Shown piece after piece: positions 42,375 to 51,525 of a DNA stretch of 64,000 bases. The notes under the pieces are model-generated. The model had not been told where the DNA came from. It searched no databases and worked only from the letters and a program-made list of their open reading frames with translations. Origin of the DNA: Thiohalorhabdus sp. Cl-TMA (lineage in GTDB: Bacteria; Pseudomonadota; Gammaproteobacteria; Thiohalorhabdales; Thiohalorhabdaceae); NCBI RefSeq assembly GCF_041821045.1, contig NZ_JBGUAW010000008.1:212092-276091 (forward strand), read 5' to 3'. Within the stretch, counting starts at the first letter, position 1; each line of letters begins with the position of its first letter. The position numbers were made by a program, and so were the translations under genes.

Positions 42375-43442
42375 GTGACATACCCGACCGAAGACCTACG
42401 GATCGCATCCATCCAGGAAGTCCTCTCTCCGGCCGACCTGCACCGGGAAATTCCCCTGAATGAGCAGGGCGCGGGGACCGTAAACGATACGCGTGCTGCC
42501 ATTCGGGACATTCTGAACGGCAGCGACGACCGGCTCCTGGTCATCGTCGGCCCCTGCTCCATCCATGATCCGGACGCCGCCCTGGACTACGCCCGGCGCC
42601 TCAAGGAGCAAGCGGCGCTGTACCGGGACGATCTGCTGGTGGTTATGCGGGTCTATTTCGAAAAGCCGCGGACCACGGTCGGCTGGAAGGGGCTCATCAA
42701 CGACCCGGGCCTGGATGAAAGCTTCCGCATCAATGACGGCCTGCGTATTGCACGCCGTCTGCTCCGGGACCTGGCGGAGCTGGGCGTCCCCGCGGCCACC
42801 GAGTTCCTGGAGCTGGTGGTTCCCCAGTATATCGACGACCTTGTGAGCTGGGGCGCCATCGGCGCCCGGACCGCCGAAAGCCAGGTGCACCGTCAGCTGG
42901 CCTCCGGGCTCTCCTGTCCCGTGGGCATCAAGAACGGGACCGGCGGCAGCCTGCAGGTGGCGGTGGACGCCATCCGGTCGGCGGCGCACCCGCACCATTT
43001 CATGTCCCTGACCAAGGACGGCCACTCCGCCATCTTCACCACCACGGGGAACCCGGATTGTCATCTGATCCTCCGGGGCGGTCGCAAGGGCCCCAACTAC
43101 GATGCCGCCCACGTGGACGAGGCCTCGGCCCTTCTGGATAAGGCCGGCCTGGAGTCCCGTATCATGGTGGACTGCAGCCACGCCAACAGCGGCAAGGACC
43201 CCGCTCGGCAGGCCGACGTCTGCCGCGACCTGGGCGAGCGCGTTGCCGGTGGCGACCGTCGCCTGATCGGCCTCATGATGGAGAGCCACTTGGTGGGCGG
43301 CCGCCAGGACCTCACTCCGGAAGCGAACCTGACATACGGCCAGAGCATCACCGACGCCTGCATGGGCTGGGACATGACGCTGGAGCTCCTGGCGGAGCTG
43401 GCGGGCAAGGTGCGCGCACGGCGGGAGCGGGTTCCGGCCTAA
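42375..43442 (+). CDS. aroG: 3-deoxy-7-phosphoheptulonate synthase (DAHP synthase)
   Basis: First step of the shikimate pathway, joining PEP and erythrose 4-phosphate. The 355-residue protein is a type I-alpha enzyme like AroG/AroF/AroH: DDRLLVIVGPCSIHDP, MRVYFEKPRTTVGWKGLINDP (in two halves), SWGAIGARTAESQVHRQLASGLSCPVG and VDCSHANSGKDP are all present. Which aromatic amino acid inhibits it cannot be read reliably. The start is a GTG at 42375 with no good ribosome site upstream, so the true start may differ slightly. Confidence 0.95.
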   Translation: MTYPTEDLRIASIQEVLSPADLHREIPLNEQGAGTVNDTRAAIRDILNGSDDRLLVIVGPCSIHDPDAALDYARRLKEQAALYRDDLLVVMRVYFEKPRTTVGWKGLINDPGLDESFRINDGLRIARRLLRDLAELGVPAATEFLELVVPQYIDDLVSWGAIGARTAESQVHRQLASGLSCPVGIKNGTGGSLQVAVDAIRSAAHPHHFMSLTKDGHSAIFTTTGNPDCHLILRGGRKGPNYDAAHVDEASALLDKAGLESRIMVDCSHANSGKDPARQADVCRDLGERVAGGDRRLIGLMMESHLVGGRQDLTPEANLTYGQSITDACMGWDMTLELLAELAGKVRARRERVPA

Positions 43443-43538
43443 GGGCTACCCCCGCTTTCGGGATTCCCTGCCCTTCTCTTCCTGGGCTATAGTCGAGAGG
43501 CGGTGTCGCCTTTCATCTCTATCAGGAGGAGTGCGGCC

Positions 43539-44075
43539 ATGATGCTCGGGGAGATCCGAACTCATCATCCCGAGGGAGCCCCGGAGGAAGTCGCGCTGGT
43601 GGAGCTCACCGGGAGACCCTTCAAGGCCCTCTGCATTCCACGGAAGGCGCTGGAGCCGGCCAATGCCCTGCCGGAGCTCTCCGACGGCGGCGTCTACTTC
43701 CTGCTCGGCCCGGGGCACCGCCCGGAGGACAAGCCCCGGGTCTTCATCGGCAGCGCCAGCGACCTGGCCCACCAGCTCCTCCACTGGAACGAACGGCAGA
43801 GCCCCTTTCCCTGGCACCGGGCGGTGGCCTTCCCCCTCGCCGCCCCACGGGTCCCCCGATTCCACAAGGAGCTGAACAAGCTCGTACAGCTCCATTGCCA
43901 CCGCGGCGCCGTCCGGGCGCAGAATCACGAAGTAATCAATCAGGAGCCCACCTGCCCCTCTCTGGTCCCGGCCTTCATCGAGCGGGACATCAAGGCCAGT
44001 CGCACCGCCATCCAGACCCTGCTGTTCGCCCTGGGCCACCCCGTGCTCGGCACCCGGCCCCGGGTGGTCTCCTAA
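43539..44075 (+). CDS. degenerate GIY-YIG-like family protein
   Basis: The 178-residue protein resembles the GIY-YIG nuclease family proteins that read GVYIL...VYIG. Here the motifs are GVYFL (51-55) and VFIG (68-71), so the second Tyr is Phe. The helix after it (SASDLAHQLLHWNE) lacks the usual catalytic Arg. The following PWHRAVAFP and the C-terminal NQEPTCPSLVPAFIERDIKA... ALGHPVLG fit the same family. It may therefore be a non-catalytic nucleic-acid-binding protein. The ATG at 43539 follows AGGAGGAG. Monocistronic, converging on an SBF transporter. Confidence 0.58.
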   Translation: MMLGEIRTHHPEGAPEEVALVELTGRPFKALCIPRKALEPANALPELSDGGVYFLLGPGHRPEDKPRVFIGSASDLAHQLLHWNERQSPFPWHRAVAFPLAAPRVPRFHKELNKLVQLHCHRGAVRAQNHEVINQEPTCPSLVPAFIERDIKASRTAIQTLLFALGHPVLGTRPRVVS

Positions 44076-44092
44076 CCTTCCGTCACGGAAGG
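44076..44092. other. hairpin between convergent genes
   Basis: CCTTCCG-TCA-CGGAAGG is a perfect 7-bp stem directly after the plus-strand stop, between two converging genes. There is no T-tract on either side, so terminator function is doubtful. Confidence 0.4.
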
Positions 44093-44115
44093 CCTGACTC
44101 GGCGGGCACCCTTTC

Positions 44116-45057
44116 TCAGGCCGCTCCGGCCCGGACGGGCAGCCGCCCCTTCCTCCGCAGGTACCCCGTGGCCCCGGCGGCAGTCAGAATGCACCATACT
44201 GCGAACAGGGCGCCCGGCAAGGCGGTTTCCGGCGCGAAATGCTCCAGAGCCAGCGCGACCCCCAGGCCGGCGTTCTGCATGCCGATCTCGATGGCCAGAG
44301 TGAGGCGGTGGCGCCCATCGAACCGGTACAGCCGGCCGAGGCCCCAGCCCGCCAGGTAGCCCAGCCCGTTCAGGATCGCCACCACCGCCAGCGTACCCAT
44401 TCCCACCTCGGCTATGCGGTCCGCGTTGGCGGCCATGGCGTAGCTGCAGATCACCACGATCGCCAGGGAGGCCACCGCGGGGGCCGCCCGCTCCACCCCG
44501 GCCCGGACTCGCCCGAGCCACGGCCGGACTGCCATCCCCGCCGTCAGCGGTACCACCACCGTCATGAGAATGGTCTGCATCATGGGCCAGAAGGGAACGG
44601 GCAGGAACCGGCCTCCCAGCCCCTCCACCAGCCAAGGCGTCAGCAACGGTGCCAGGAAGGTCGCCGCGGTGGTCATGGCCACCGAGAAGGCCACCGCGCC
44701 CCCGGCCAGATAGACCAGCACGTTGCTGGCCATGGCGCCCGGGGCCGATCCCACCACGATGAAGCCCAGCGCCAGCGCCGGCGATCCACCCGCCCGCTGG
44801 ACGAGCAAGGCGGCGCCGAGCCCCAGGACGGGCATGACCAGATACTGGGTGAGCACGCCCAGGGCGATCTGTAGCGGTCGGCCCAGCGCATCCCGCACGT
44901 CCCCAGGATCCAGCACCAGACCCAGGCAGAGCATGGTGGCAGCGAACAGCCATAGGAAGACCCCTTCGAAGACCATGAAGGCCGGCGGGTGCGCATAGGC
45001 CGCTACGGAGGCGACGAGCGTGAGCGGGGCGAGATTGCGGGAGACGAAACGGAGCAC
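44116..45057 (-). CDS. SBF-type (bile acid:sodium symporter) family transporter
   Basis: Integral membrane protein of 313 residues with about nine or ten hydrophobic segments. It has the SBF signatures FIVVGSAPGAMASNVLVYLAGG (two adjacent stretches) and IEIGMQNAGLG, which form the crossover and sodium-binding region. Bacterial members carry organic acids or sulfated compounds with Na+; the substrate here is unknown. The GTG at 45057 follows TGGAGGG by seven bases; the longer reading has an unlikely Arg/Gly-rich N-terminus. Confidence 0.9.
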   Translation of the reverse strand: MLRFVSRNLAPLTLVASVAAYAHPPAFMVFEGVFLWLFAATMLCLGLVLDPGDVRDALGRPLQIALGVLTQYLVMPVLGLGAALLVQRAGGSPALALGFIVVGSAPGAMASNVLVYLAGGAVAFSVAMTTAATFLAPLLTPWLVEGLGGRFLPVPFWPMMQTILMTVVVPLTAGMAVRPWLGRVRAGVERAAPAVASLAIVVICSYAMAANADRIAEVGMGTLAVVAILNGLGYLAGWGLGRLYRFDGRHRLTLAIEIGMQNAGLGVALALEHFAPETALPGALFAVWCILTAAGATGYLRRKGRLPVRAGAA

Positions 45058-45194
45058 GGGAGACCCTCCAGATGACCGGAGGCCCGAGCCTAACATCCCC
45101 GCATACCCGCTTTCGGCGTATGGACATTGCCGTCCGCTTTCCCTACCATCTGTCCGCCTCGACGCCCCCAACCCCTTAGGCCCAGAGCCCATCC

Positions 45195-46703
45195 ATGCAA
45201 GCCTTCCTCTCCTTCCTGGGCCGTCTGCGCGATGCCGGCCGGGACCTGGCACCGATCATGGCCGTGGTGGCCATCTTCCAGTTCGGCGTGCTCCAGCGCA
45301 CCCCGCCCGACATGATGGCCATCCTTGCGGGCCTGGTCATCGTCGCAGTCGGATTGGCGCTGTTCCTGCAAGGGCTGGAGGTGGGGATCTTTCCCCTGGG
45401 GGAGAGCCTGGCCGACCAATTCGCCCGCAAGGGCTCCGTATTCTGGCTGCTCCTGTTCGGCTTCCTGGTGGGCTTCGCCACCACCGCCGCCGAACCGTCC
45501 CTGATCGCCATCGCCGACCGGGCGGAGGTCATCAGCGAGGGCCGGCTGGATGCCCTGGGGCTTCGCATGACCGTGGCCCTTTCCGTGGGGGCGGCCCTGG
45601 GGATCGGCATCCTGCGCATTCTGCTGGGGCACCCGATCCACTACTACATCATTACCGGGTACCTCCTGGTGCTGGTGGCAACCTACTTCGCCCCCCAGGA
45701 GATCGTCGGCCTGGCCTATGACTCCGGCGGCGTCACCACCTCCACCGTTACCGTTCCCCTGGTGGCGGCCCTCGGGGTGGGCCTGGCCTCCAGCATCAAG
45801 GGACGGAGCCCGCTGATCGACGGTTTCGGGCTCATCGCCTTCGCTTCCCTGCTGCCCATGATCTTCGTGCAAGTGTACGGGATACTCGTCTATGCCCTGG
45901 CCGAGCCCGCTTCCGCGGGGCTCGCGGCGGCGGATCCCGCCCCCGGGGGGAGCCCCGCCGCCCTGAGCCACCTGGGGGTCATGGTGGTGCTCCAGGGCCT
46001 GCTCGGCGTTTTCCGGGACACGCTGCCGATCATCCTGGTCATCCTGGGCGCCCAATACCTGGTGATCCGCCATCCCCTGGCCCGTCTGCGCAAGGTGACC
46101 GGCGGCTTCGGCATGGTGATCCTCGGTCTGTACGCCTTCATCCTGGGGCTGGACCTGGGCCTCTTCCCGCTGGGCGAGTCCATGGCCCTCCAGCTCACGG
46201 AATCCGCCGGACGCACCGCCATTTACCTGTTCGCCTTCCTGGTGGGCTTCGCCACCACCATGGCCGAGCCCTCGCTCATCGCCATCGCCGAGAAGGCGGA
46301 GGAGGTGAGCCAGGGCGGCATCCGCCAGCTGGTACTCAGGGTGGCGGTGGCCATCGGCGTCGGTGCGGGGATCACGCTGGGCTGCCACCGCATCATGGCG
46401 GGTGATCCCATCCACTACTACATCATGGCCGGCTACGCGGCCGTCATCGGTCTCACCTTCTTCGCCCCCCGCTACCTGGTGCCCATCGCCTACGATTCCG
46501 GGGGCGTCACCACATCCACGGTCACCGTGCCCCTGGTGGCGGCCCTGGGGCTGGGACTGGCGAAGAACATCGAGGGGCGCGACCCGCTGATCGACGGCTT
46601 CGGACTGATCGCTTTCGCCTCCCTGTTCCCCATGATTACCGTATTGGGGTATGGCTGGCTCCAGGAAACCCTTTTACGTCGGCGCAAGGAACAAGCGACA
46701 TGA
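45195..46703 (+). CDS. two-repeat DUF1538 membrane protein (UmpA-UmpB-like fusion)
   Basis: The 502-residue protein has about 12 membrane segments in two homologous halves. Each half has IFPLGESxAxQ-like/LFPLGES, [39 protein letters not shown] (near residues 175 and 433) and [14 protein letters not shown]. Each is a DUF1538 domain. The homologous pair UmpA and UmpB from a Halomonas was reported as a two-part Na+(Li+,K+)/H+ antiporter; here the halves are in one chain. It overlaps the next gene (ATGA) and begins an operon with PII-like and CBS proteins. Transport function is inference. Confidence 0.85.
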   Translation: MQAFLSFLGRLRDAGRDLAPIMAVVAIFQFGVLQRTPPDMMAILAGLVIVAVGLALFLQGLEVGIFPLGESLADQFARKGSVFWLLLFGFLVGFATTAAEPSLIAIADRAEVISEGRLDALGLRMTVALSVGAALGIGILRILLGHPIHYYIITGYLLVLVATYFAPQEIVGLAYDSGGVTTSTVTVPLVAALGVGLASSIKGRSPLIDGFGLIAFASLLPMIFVQVYGILVYALAEPASAGLAAADPAPGGSPAALSHLGVMVVLQGLLGVFRDTLPIILVILGAQYLVIRHPLARLRKVTGGFGMVILGLYAFILGLDLGLFPLGESMALQLTESAGRTAIYLFAFLVGFATTMAEPSLIAIAEKAEEVSQGGIRQLVLRVAVAIGVGAGITLGCHRIMAGDPIHYYIMAGYAAVIGLTFFAPRYLVPIAYDSGGVTTSTVTVPLVAALGLGLAKNIEGRDPLIDGFGLIAFASLFPMITVLGYGWLQETLLRRRKEQAT

Positions 46704-47044
46704 GATTCTCGGTACTCGTGGCAGTGGTCCCGGAGGCGGACGAGGACAAGGCCCTGGCCTCGGCCAAGGAGGCGGGGGCGGGAAGCGTCACCGTCCTGAA
46801 GGGGCGTGGTCAGGGACTGGAGGAGCAAAAGACCTTCTTCGGCCTGACCTATGAAGGGGCGGAATCGGTGCTGCTGTTCGTGCTCGAGCGCCGCCTGTCG
46901 GTGCGGGTCCTCAAGAACCTCCACACGGACCTGGATCTGCAGCATTCGGACGGCTATGCCTTTTCCTTCCCGGTGGAGCATCTGGCCGGGATCAATTTCA
47001 AGGAGCTCTCCCATTTCGAGGAGAGCGTCAAGGAAGAGCTCTGA
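46700..47044 (+). CDS. PII-like (P-II family) protein
   Basis: The 114-residue protein has a ferredoxin-like PII layout: [39 protein letters not shown] recalls strand 1, helix 1 and the basic T-loop start. [28 protein letters not shown] follows. It lacks the uridylylated Tyr loop of GlnB. PII-like proteins beside transporters often bind nucleotides and gate them. Overlaps the DUF1538 gene and precedes a CBS gene, so it probably regulates that transporter. Confidence 0.75.
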   Translation: MRFSVLVAVVPEADEDKALASAKEAGAGSVTVLKGRGQGLEEQKTFFGLTYEGAESVLLFVLERRLSVRVLKNLHTDLDLQHSDGYAFSFPVEHLAGINFKELSHFEESVKEEL

Positions 47045-47052
47045 GGGCGGCC

Positions 47053-47448
47053 ATGCTGGTTAAAGACCTGATGCGAACGGACGTGAAGACCATCTCCCCG
47101 CTGGCCTCGGTGCGCGAGGCGCTAACCCGCATGCACGAGAACGCGGTGAAGTCCCTGGTGGTGGAAAAGCTGGAGGAAGACGATGCCTACGGCATCCTGA
47201 CCTACACGGGCATCCTCCGGGAGATCGTCGCCGAGGAGGGCGACATTGATCTAACCAATGTCTACGATCTCCATGTAAAGCCCGCCCTGAGCGTATCCGG
47301 CGGGCTCAACGTCAAGTACGTGGCGCGGATGATGATCCAGCAGAACGTCAAGCGGCTTCTGGTGGTGGACAACAATCGGCTGGAAGGCCTGATCTCCATG
47401 AGCGATATCGTGCAGAATATCTTGCGCATGGCCGACGAGGCCCCCTGA
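47053..47448 (+). CDS. CBS-domain pair protein
   Basis: The 131-residue protein is a tandem CBS (Bateman) module. The first CBS is VKDLMRTDVKTISPLASVREALTRM and the second VKPALSVSGGLNVKYVARMM...RLLVVDNNRLEGLISMSDIVQNIL (shown in parts). Such modules bind adenine nucleotides and often control transporters. It lies eight bases after the PII-like gene, completing a three-gene operon. Cytosolic, no other domain. Confidence 0.9.
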   Translation: MLVKDLMRTDVKTISPLASVREALTRMHENAVKSLVVEKLEEDDAYGILTYTGILREIVAEEGDIDLTNVYDLHVKPALSVSGGLNVKYVARMMIQQNVKRLLVVDNNRLEGLISMSDIVQNILRMADEAP

Positions 47449-47523
47449 CCCGTTGCTCCCGTTCCCGCGTGGGGTACCATTCCGGCAAGCGGGTCAACTC
47501 CTTCGAGAAGGCAGGGGAACAGC

Positions 47524-49263
47524 ATGGCCGCCAACGACCGGGGATCCAGGGAACGAACGGAAAGAAGTGCCGAAGAGCTGCAGAAGGCGCTCCGGGAGCA
47601 GGAGCAAGATTCGGCCTCGGTTCGGAATGACCTGGAGCAGGCGCTGGCGCGTATCGCCCTCCTGGCATTCGATCAGGACTCCCGACTCGACGCCCTGCTG
47701 ACCGAGCTTCGCACCGCCATCCGCAACAAGCAGCCCGCCGAACGGATCGCCGAGCTGGCGCGCAGCGTGGACAGCGCCATCCGGGAGCTCGACCAGCCTG
47801 CCGAGCCCGGCGAGGCGATCACCTCCCCCGGCGAAGCCCTCCTCCAGCTGCTCGCCAAGCTGCATCTTCCCCGCCACCTGACCCCGGACCTGGACGACCT
47901 CCGTGGCCGTCTCCGCAGGGCCCCGAGCGCCACCCTGCCCGCCGAGCGCATCGACGAGCTGGCCCGGCTCCTTGAGGAGGCCGGGGGCGCGGCGGAGCCG
48001 CGGCGGGGCCTGCGCAATCTGCTCGGCGGAACCGGCCCCAGCCCCGGGCGGCCCTTGCGCGTGCTGCTCGACGAGCTGATCCTGCCCGAGCCGCTCCAGG
48101 AAGCGCAGGGTCGGCTTTCCGAGCAGTTGGCCGACGGCCGGGAGGAAACCGCCGCACGGGCCGCCGAGGAGATCGCCCGGCTGCTGAATGACCACCTCAC
48201 CGATGCCCCACCGCCCTCCAAGGCGCTTCGCCGTCCCCTAACCCGCCTGGTGGAAGCGCTGGGCGTGGAGGACGGGGACACCGAGGAGATCGTGCAGGAG
48301 CTACAGACCCGGATCACGGACGGCCCCCGCGCCGGTGACCTGCCGGGCATCCTCACCGACGCCGCCGACCTGTCCGCCCGCGTCCGGGACCGCTTCGAAG
48401 AAGAACGCGCCGATCTGGAAGCGTTCCTGCAGCATCTCCTCCAGAACCTGGTGGATCTGGAAGAACGCTTTCAGAGCGCGGCCATGCTTCGCTCCACCGC
48501 CCGCCAGCACAGCGATGATCTTCGGGCCCAGATGGAGGGCTTGGAAAGCGAGATCATGGACAGCGAAGAGCTGGAGTCCTTGAAGCGGGTGGTCCGGAGC
48601 CGCCTGGAGGCGGTCCGCGAGCGCATCGAGGCCCATCAGCACGCCGAGGAGGAACGGGACCATCAGCTCGAATCGGAGATCGACACGCTGCGCGCCCGTC
48701 TGGCGGAGGTGGAGCAGGAGTCCCAGTTCCTGCGCAAGCGCCTGCAGGCCGAGCACCGGCGCGCCCAGACCGATCCGCTGACGGGGCTCCTCAACCGTCT
48801 GGGCTATGAGGAAGAGGCGCGCCGGGTACTGGCCCAACACCAGGCGGAGGGCGGGTCCCTGAGCATGGCGGTGCTGGACGTGGACCGCTTCAAGGAGCTC
48901 AATGACCGCTTCGGGCACCAGGTGGGGGACAAGGCCCTGAGGACCATCGGCGCGCTGCTGGGCGATCTGCTGCCCAATGCCGAGTGCACCCTGGCGCGCT
49001 ACGGGGGGGAGGAATTCGTGGTGGTCCTGCCCGGATTGGACAGCGAGCGGGCCATGGCCGCGGTGGACCGCATGCGGGCGCGTCTGGCCGAAGCCAGCTT
49101 CACCGCCCAGGGGGAGCGGTTCCGTATCACCCTGTCCGCCGGCGTGGCGGAGCTCGCGCCGCAGGAGCCACTGAAATCGGCCTTCCAGCGCGCGGACCAC
49201 GCCTTGCTGGCGGCCAAGGAGGGCGGCCGGGACGCCGTGTACCCGGCCGCGACTCCGGAATAG
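47524..49263 (+). CDS. diguanylate cyclase with long helical N-terminus
   Basis: Makes cyclic di-GMP. The 579-residue protein has a long, charged, largely helical N-terminus without membrane segments (residues 1-~415, coiled coil strongest near 340-415), then a GGDEF domain. The start of that domain is AQTDPLTGLLNRLGYEEE and the active loop is RYGGEEFVVVLP (near 493-497). The RxxD inhibitory site expected just before it is replaced by PNAE, so product feedback is probably lost. The N-terminal input domain is not one I recognise. The stop faces the TlpA-like gene with four bases between. Confidence 0.9.
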   Translation: MAANDRGSRERTERSAEELQKALREQEQDSASVRNDLEQALARIALLAFDQDSRLDALLTELRTAIRNKQPAERIAELARSVDSAIRELDQPAEPGEAITSPGEALLQLLAKLHLPRHLTPDLDDLRGRLRRAPSATLPAERIDELARLLEEAGGAAEPRRGLRNLLGGTGPSPGRPLRVLLDELILPEPLQEAQGRLSEQLADGREETAARAAEEIARLLNDHLTDAPPPSKALRRPLTRLVEALGVEDGDTEEIVQELQTRITDGPRAGDLPGILTDAADLSARVRDRFEEERADLEAFLQHLLQNLVDLEERFQSAAMLRSTARQHSDDLRAQMEGLESEIMDSEELESLKRVVRSRLEAVRERIEAHQHAEEERDHQLESEIDTLRARLAEVEQESQFLRKRLQAEHRRAQTDPLTGLLNRLGYEEEARRVLAQHQAEGGSLSMAVLDVDRFKELNDRFGHQVGDKALRTIGALLGDLLPNAECTLARYGGEEFVVVLPGLDSERAMAAVDRMRARLAEASFTAQGERFRITLSAGVAELAPQEPLKSAFQRADHALLAAKEGGRDAVYPAATPE

Positions 49264-49267
49264 CGCG

Positions 49268-49804
49268 CTACGACCCCTCCTCGAGCAGGTCCAGGATGCG
49301 CTGCTTGAAAGCCGGTTTGTCCATGGCGCGGCCACCCACGGCCTTGTAGGCGAGACGTCCCTTCCGGTCCACCAGGAAGGTGGTGGGCAGGCCCTTCACC
49401 GGAAACCGCTCCATGGCCTTGGCCTCGGGGTCCAGCAGCACCGGGAACGTGATCTCCGTTTCCAGCTCGCCGTGAAGATAGGAGAACACCTCGGACTCCC
49501 GCTCCCCCACGTTCACGGCGAGAATCTCGAAATCCCGATTCCGTAGTGCCTCGTACAGGCGCTGCATGGAAGGCATCTCCTCCCGGCAGGGCGGGCACCA
49601 GGTCGCCCAGAAGTTCACCAGCACCACCTTGCCCCGCATCCGGGAAAGGGCGTGGGTGGTGCCGTCCAGCTCGGTCAGCTGGAGCTTCGGAGCCCGGGGC
49701 AGATTCCCCATGAGGCTCATATCCGTGGGCAGGGCCGCCGCCGCACCGGCCAGCAGCAAGCCGCATCCCGCCAGAAACCGTACCACCGCCCTGCCGAGCT
49801 GCAT
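49268..49804 (-). CDS. TlpA/ResA-like secreted thioredoxin
   Basis: The 178-residue protein has a signal sequence (MQLGRAVVRFLAGCGLLLAGAAAA) and a thioredoxin fold with the redox pair C70-PP-C73 in FWATWCPPCREEM and the cis-Pro loop GLPTTFLVD. Likely a periplasmic disulfide reductase, for example in cytochrome c maturation. An LAGC sequence at 11-14 resembles a lipobox but comes too early, before the hydrophobic core. The ATG at 49804 follows AAGGAGG. Confidence 0.9.
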   Translation of the reverse strand: MQLGRAVVRFLAGCGLLLAGAAAALPTDMSLMGNLPRAPKLQLTELDGTTHALSRMRGKVVLVNFWATWCPPCREEMPSMQRLYEALRNRDFEILAVNVGERESEVFSYLHGELETEITFPVLLDPEAKAMERFPVKGLPTTFLVDRKGRLAYKAVGGRAMDKPAFKQRILDLLEEGS

Positions 49805-49938
49805 GCGCGGACGCCTCCTTGTCGCTCGCTTGGCCCCTCCCCGGGTCCGGGAAGGATTCACCGGCCCCACACCTTACGGCAGCGCCCGCCGCTTCGCCAA
49901 CGCGCCTCCGGGGCCGAAGCGCCCCGCCCTGCCGTCGG

Positions 49939-50535
49939 TCAGCACGCCAGACCGCGCCAGGCGCACTCCCAGGTTTCTTCCAGATAGTCGGTCAGCGGCC
50001 GGTCCAGCACCCCTTCGAGGCGCAGCTGGACCAGCCGGATGGGTCCCCCGAGCAGGGTCGCCGAGGCCAGAACCTCGTCCATGGGCCGGATCTCGCCCGC
50101 CGCGACCCCTTCGGCGATGATGATCTTGATGAGCTCGAACGGCTGGGAAGCGCAGATGGGCTTCTCGTTGGGCAGCACCTCCCGATGCTTGAAGTACAGG
50201 ACGTACTCCATGACCTCGGGGAAGCTCTCCGTGGTCTCGAACAGATGCCGGACCACCTGGTAACAGCGCTCCCGGGCGGCGGCGTAGCCCGCGTAGATCT
50301 GCCGGATATCGGACTCCACGAAAGCGAGGGTATCGTAGAAGAGCTCCCGGGCGAGCTCTTCCTTGCCGCTGAAATGGTGATAGATGGAGCCGATGGAAAG
50401 CCCGCTCTCCCGCCGGATGTCCTGCAGGGAGGTATTGAAGTAGCCGCGCTCGGTGAAGAGATGGCGCGCAGCTTCCAGGATCCGTTGTCGGGTAGCCTCC
50501 GAGGATTCGGCGCGCGCAGCGACTTTTTCACCCAT
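49939..50535 (-). CDS. TetR family transcriptional regulator
   Basis: The 198-residue protein has the TetR N-terminal DNA-binding domain: RQRILEAARHLFTERGYFNTSLQDIRRESGLSIGSIYHHFSGKEELARELF (shown here as adjacent parts), with the recognition helix in GLSIGSIYHHF. The C-terminal ligand domain (residues ~60-198) is typical in length. It is the last gene of a minus-strand run after LLM, SDR and AurF-like genes and is a probable regulator of them. No matching palindrome is seen upstream of this cluster. Confidence 0.92.
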   Translation of the reverse strand: MGEKVAARAESSEATRQRILEAARHLFTERGYFNTSLQDIRRESGLSIGSIYHHFSGKEELARELFYDTLAFVESDIRQIYAGYAAARERCYQVVRHLFETTESFPEVMEYVLYFKHREVLPNEKPICASQPFELIKIIIAEGVAAGEIRPMDEVLASATLLGGPIRLVQLRLEGVLDRPLTDYLEETWECAWRGLAC

Positions 50536-50619
50536 GGGATCGGCCCTTCAGGGGAGGAATCGGAACGGTTTCTCGGGCAGCGTATTCTTTTTGGACCCTA
50601 GGCAAGGGGTCGGGGGGTG

Positions 50620-51525
50620 TCAATCGACCTGCCGGGCGAAGCAGGGCTCCGAGGCCGCGAATCGGCACAGGGGCAGGCCGTGCTCGGCCAGGAATTTCAC
50701 GGTCGGCGCCACGCACCGCTCCACCACCCGCCCCCGGTGGGGACTGGAACGGACCCTGCGGGCCAGGGTGCGCGGCGCCTCCAGCCCGGCCCGGGCATAG
50801 AGCCCGGGCGGCGGATAGAAGCACTGATCGATGAACTGCCGGAACACCTGGCGCAGCAGCGGCACCATAGCCCGCCGGTGCAGGGCCGACATGTGGTCCA
50901 GCTTTTCCCCCACCCGCTCGCGGGCGTAGGCGATATGCCGGGCCTCCTCGCGCATGTGGACCGCCACCACGTCCCGCACGGCAGCCGGAAGGCGCTCGTC
51001 GCGATAGAGGGCGCGGTTCACCTGATCGGGTACCGCCTCGCCCATGAGGATAGTGGTCCAGAAGCCGGCGGAATCGAACGGGGCGAGCCGGGCGAAGGCG
51101 GAGGCCATGCGGGGCCGGGGCAGCGCCCCGGACAGGGGCGGCATACCGCTGCGCCGGATGAGCTCCACGAACATGAGGCTGTGGCCGGCCTCCTCGCGGA
51201 GCTCATGAAGCTGGTAGGTGAAATCCTCCAGGCCGGCCGCCGAACCCCGGCTGGCCCGGGCCGCGATGCGCTGCATGAACAGGGCCTCCAGCCACAGCCC
51301 GAGCTCCAGGAAGGCGATGAGCTCGTATTGGCCGAGCAGCCGCCGGCGCTCCGGACTCAGAGCCGCCCATTCCGACGTACCATAGAGCGAGACCATCTCC
51401 TCCGGCATCCAGGGCAGGCCCGGATCCAGGGTCTCCCAGGCCACCTGGGCCAGCGGGTCCCGGTAGTCCGAGCTGCTTCTGCTGAGCCGCTCCGGCAGGG
51501 AGGATATCGTCGCGATTCGGCTCAT
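50620..51525 (-). CDS. AurF-like diiron oxygenase family protein
   Basis: The 301-residue helical protein has the ferritin-like diiron pattern of the AurF (p-aminobenzoate N-oxygenase) family. Likely metal ligands are E74/E80, E112 with H115 (REEAGHSL), the conserved E163 region, and H190 with E194 and H197 (VAVHMREEARHIAY). The PEEMVSLYGTSEW N-terminal stretch is also typical. Characterised relatives oxidise aryl amines, but many are uncharacterised. The ATG overlaps the SDR gene's stop (ATGA). Substrate unknown. Confidence 0.75.
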   Translation of the reverse strand: MSRIATISSLPERLSRSSSDYRDPLAQVAWETLDPGLPWMPEEMVSLYGTSEWAALSPERRRLLGQYELIAFLELGLWLEALFMQRIAARASRGSAAGLEDFTYQLHELREEAGHSLMFVELIRRSGMPPLSGALPRPRMASAFARLAPFDSAGFWTTILMGEAVPDQVNRALYRDERLPAAVRDVVAVHMREEARHIAYARERVGEKLDHMSALHRRAMVPLLRQVFRQFIDQCFYPPPGLYARAGLEAPRTLARRVRSSPHRGRVVERCVAPTVKFLAEHGLPLCRFAASEPCFARQVD

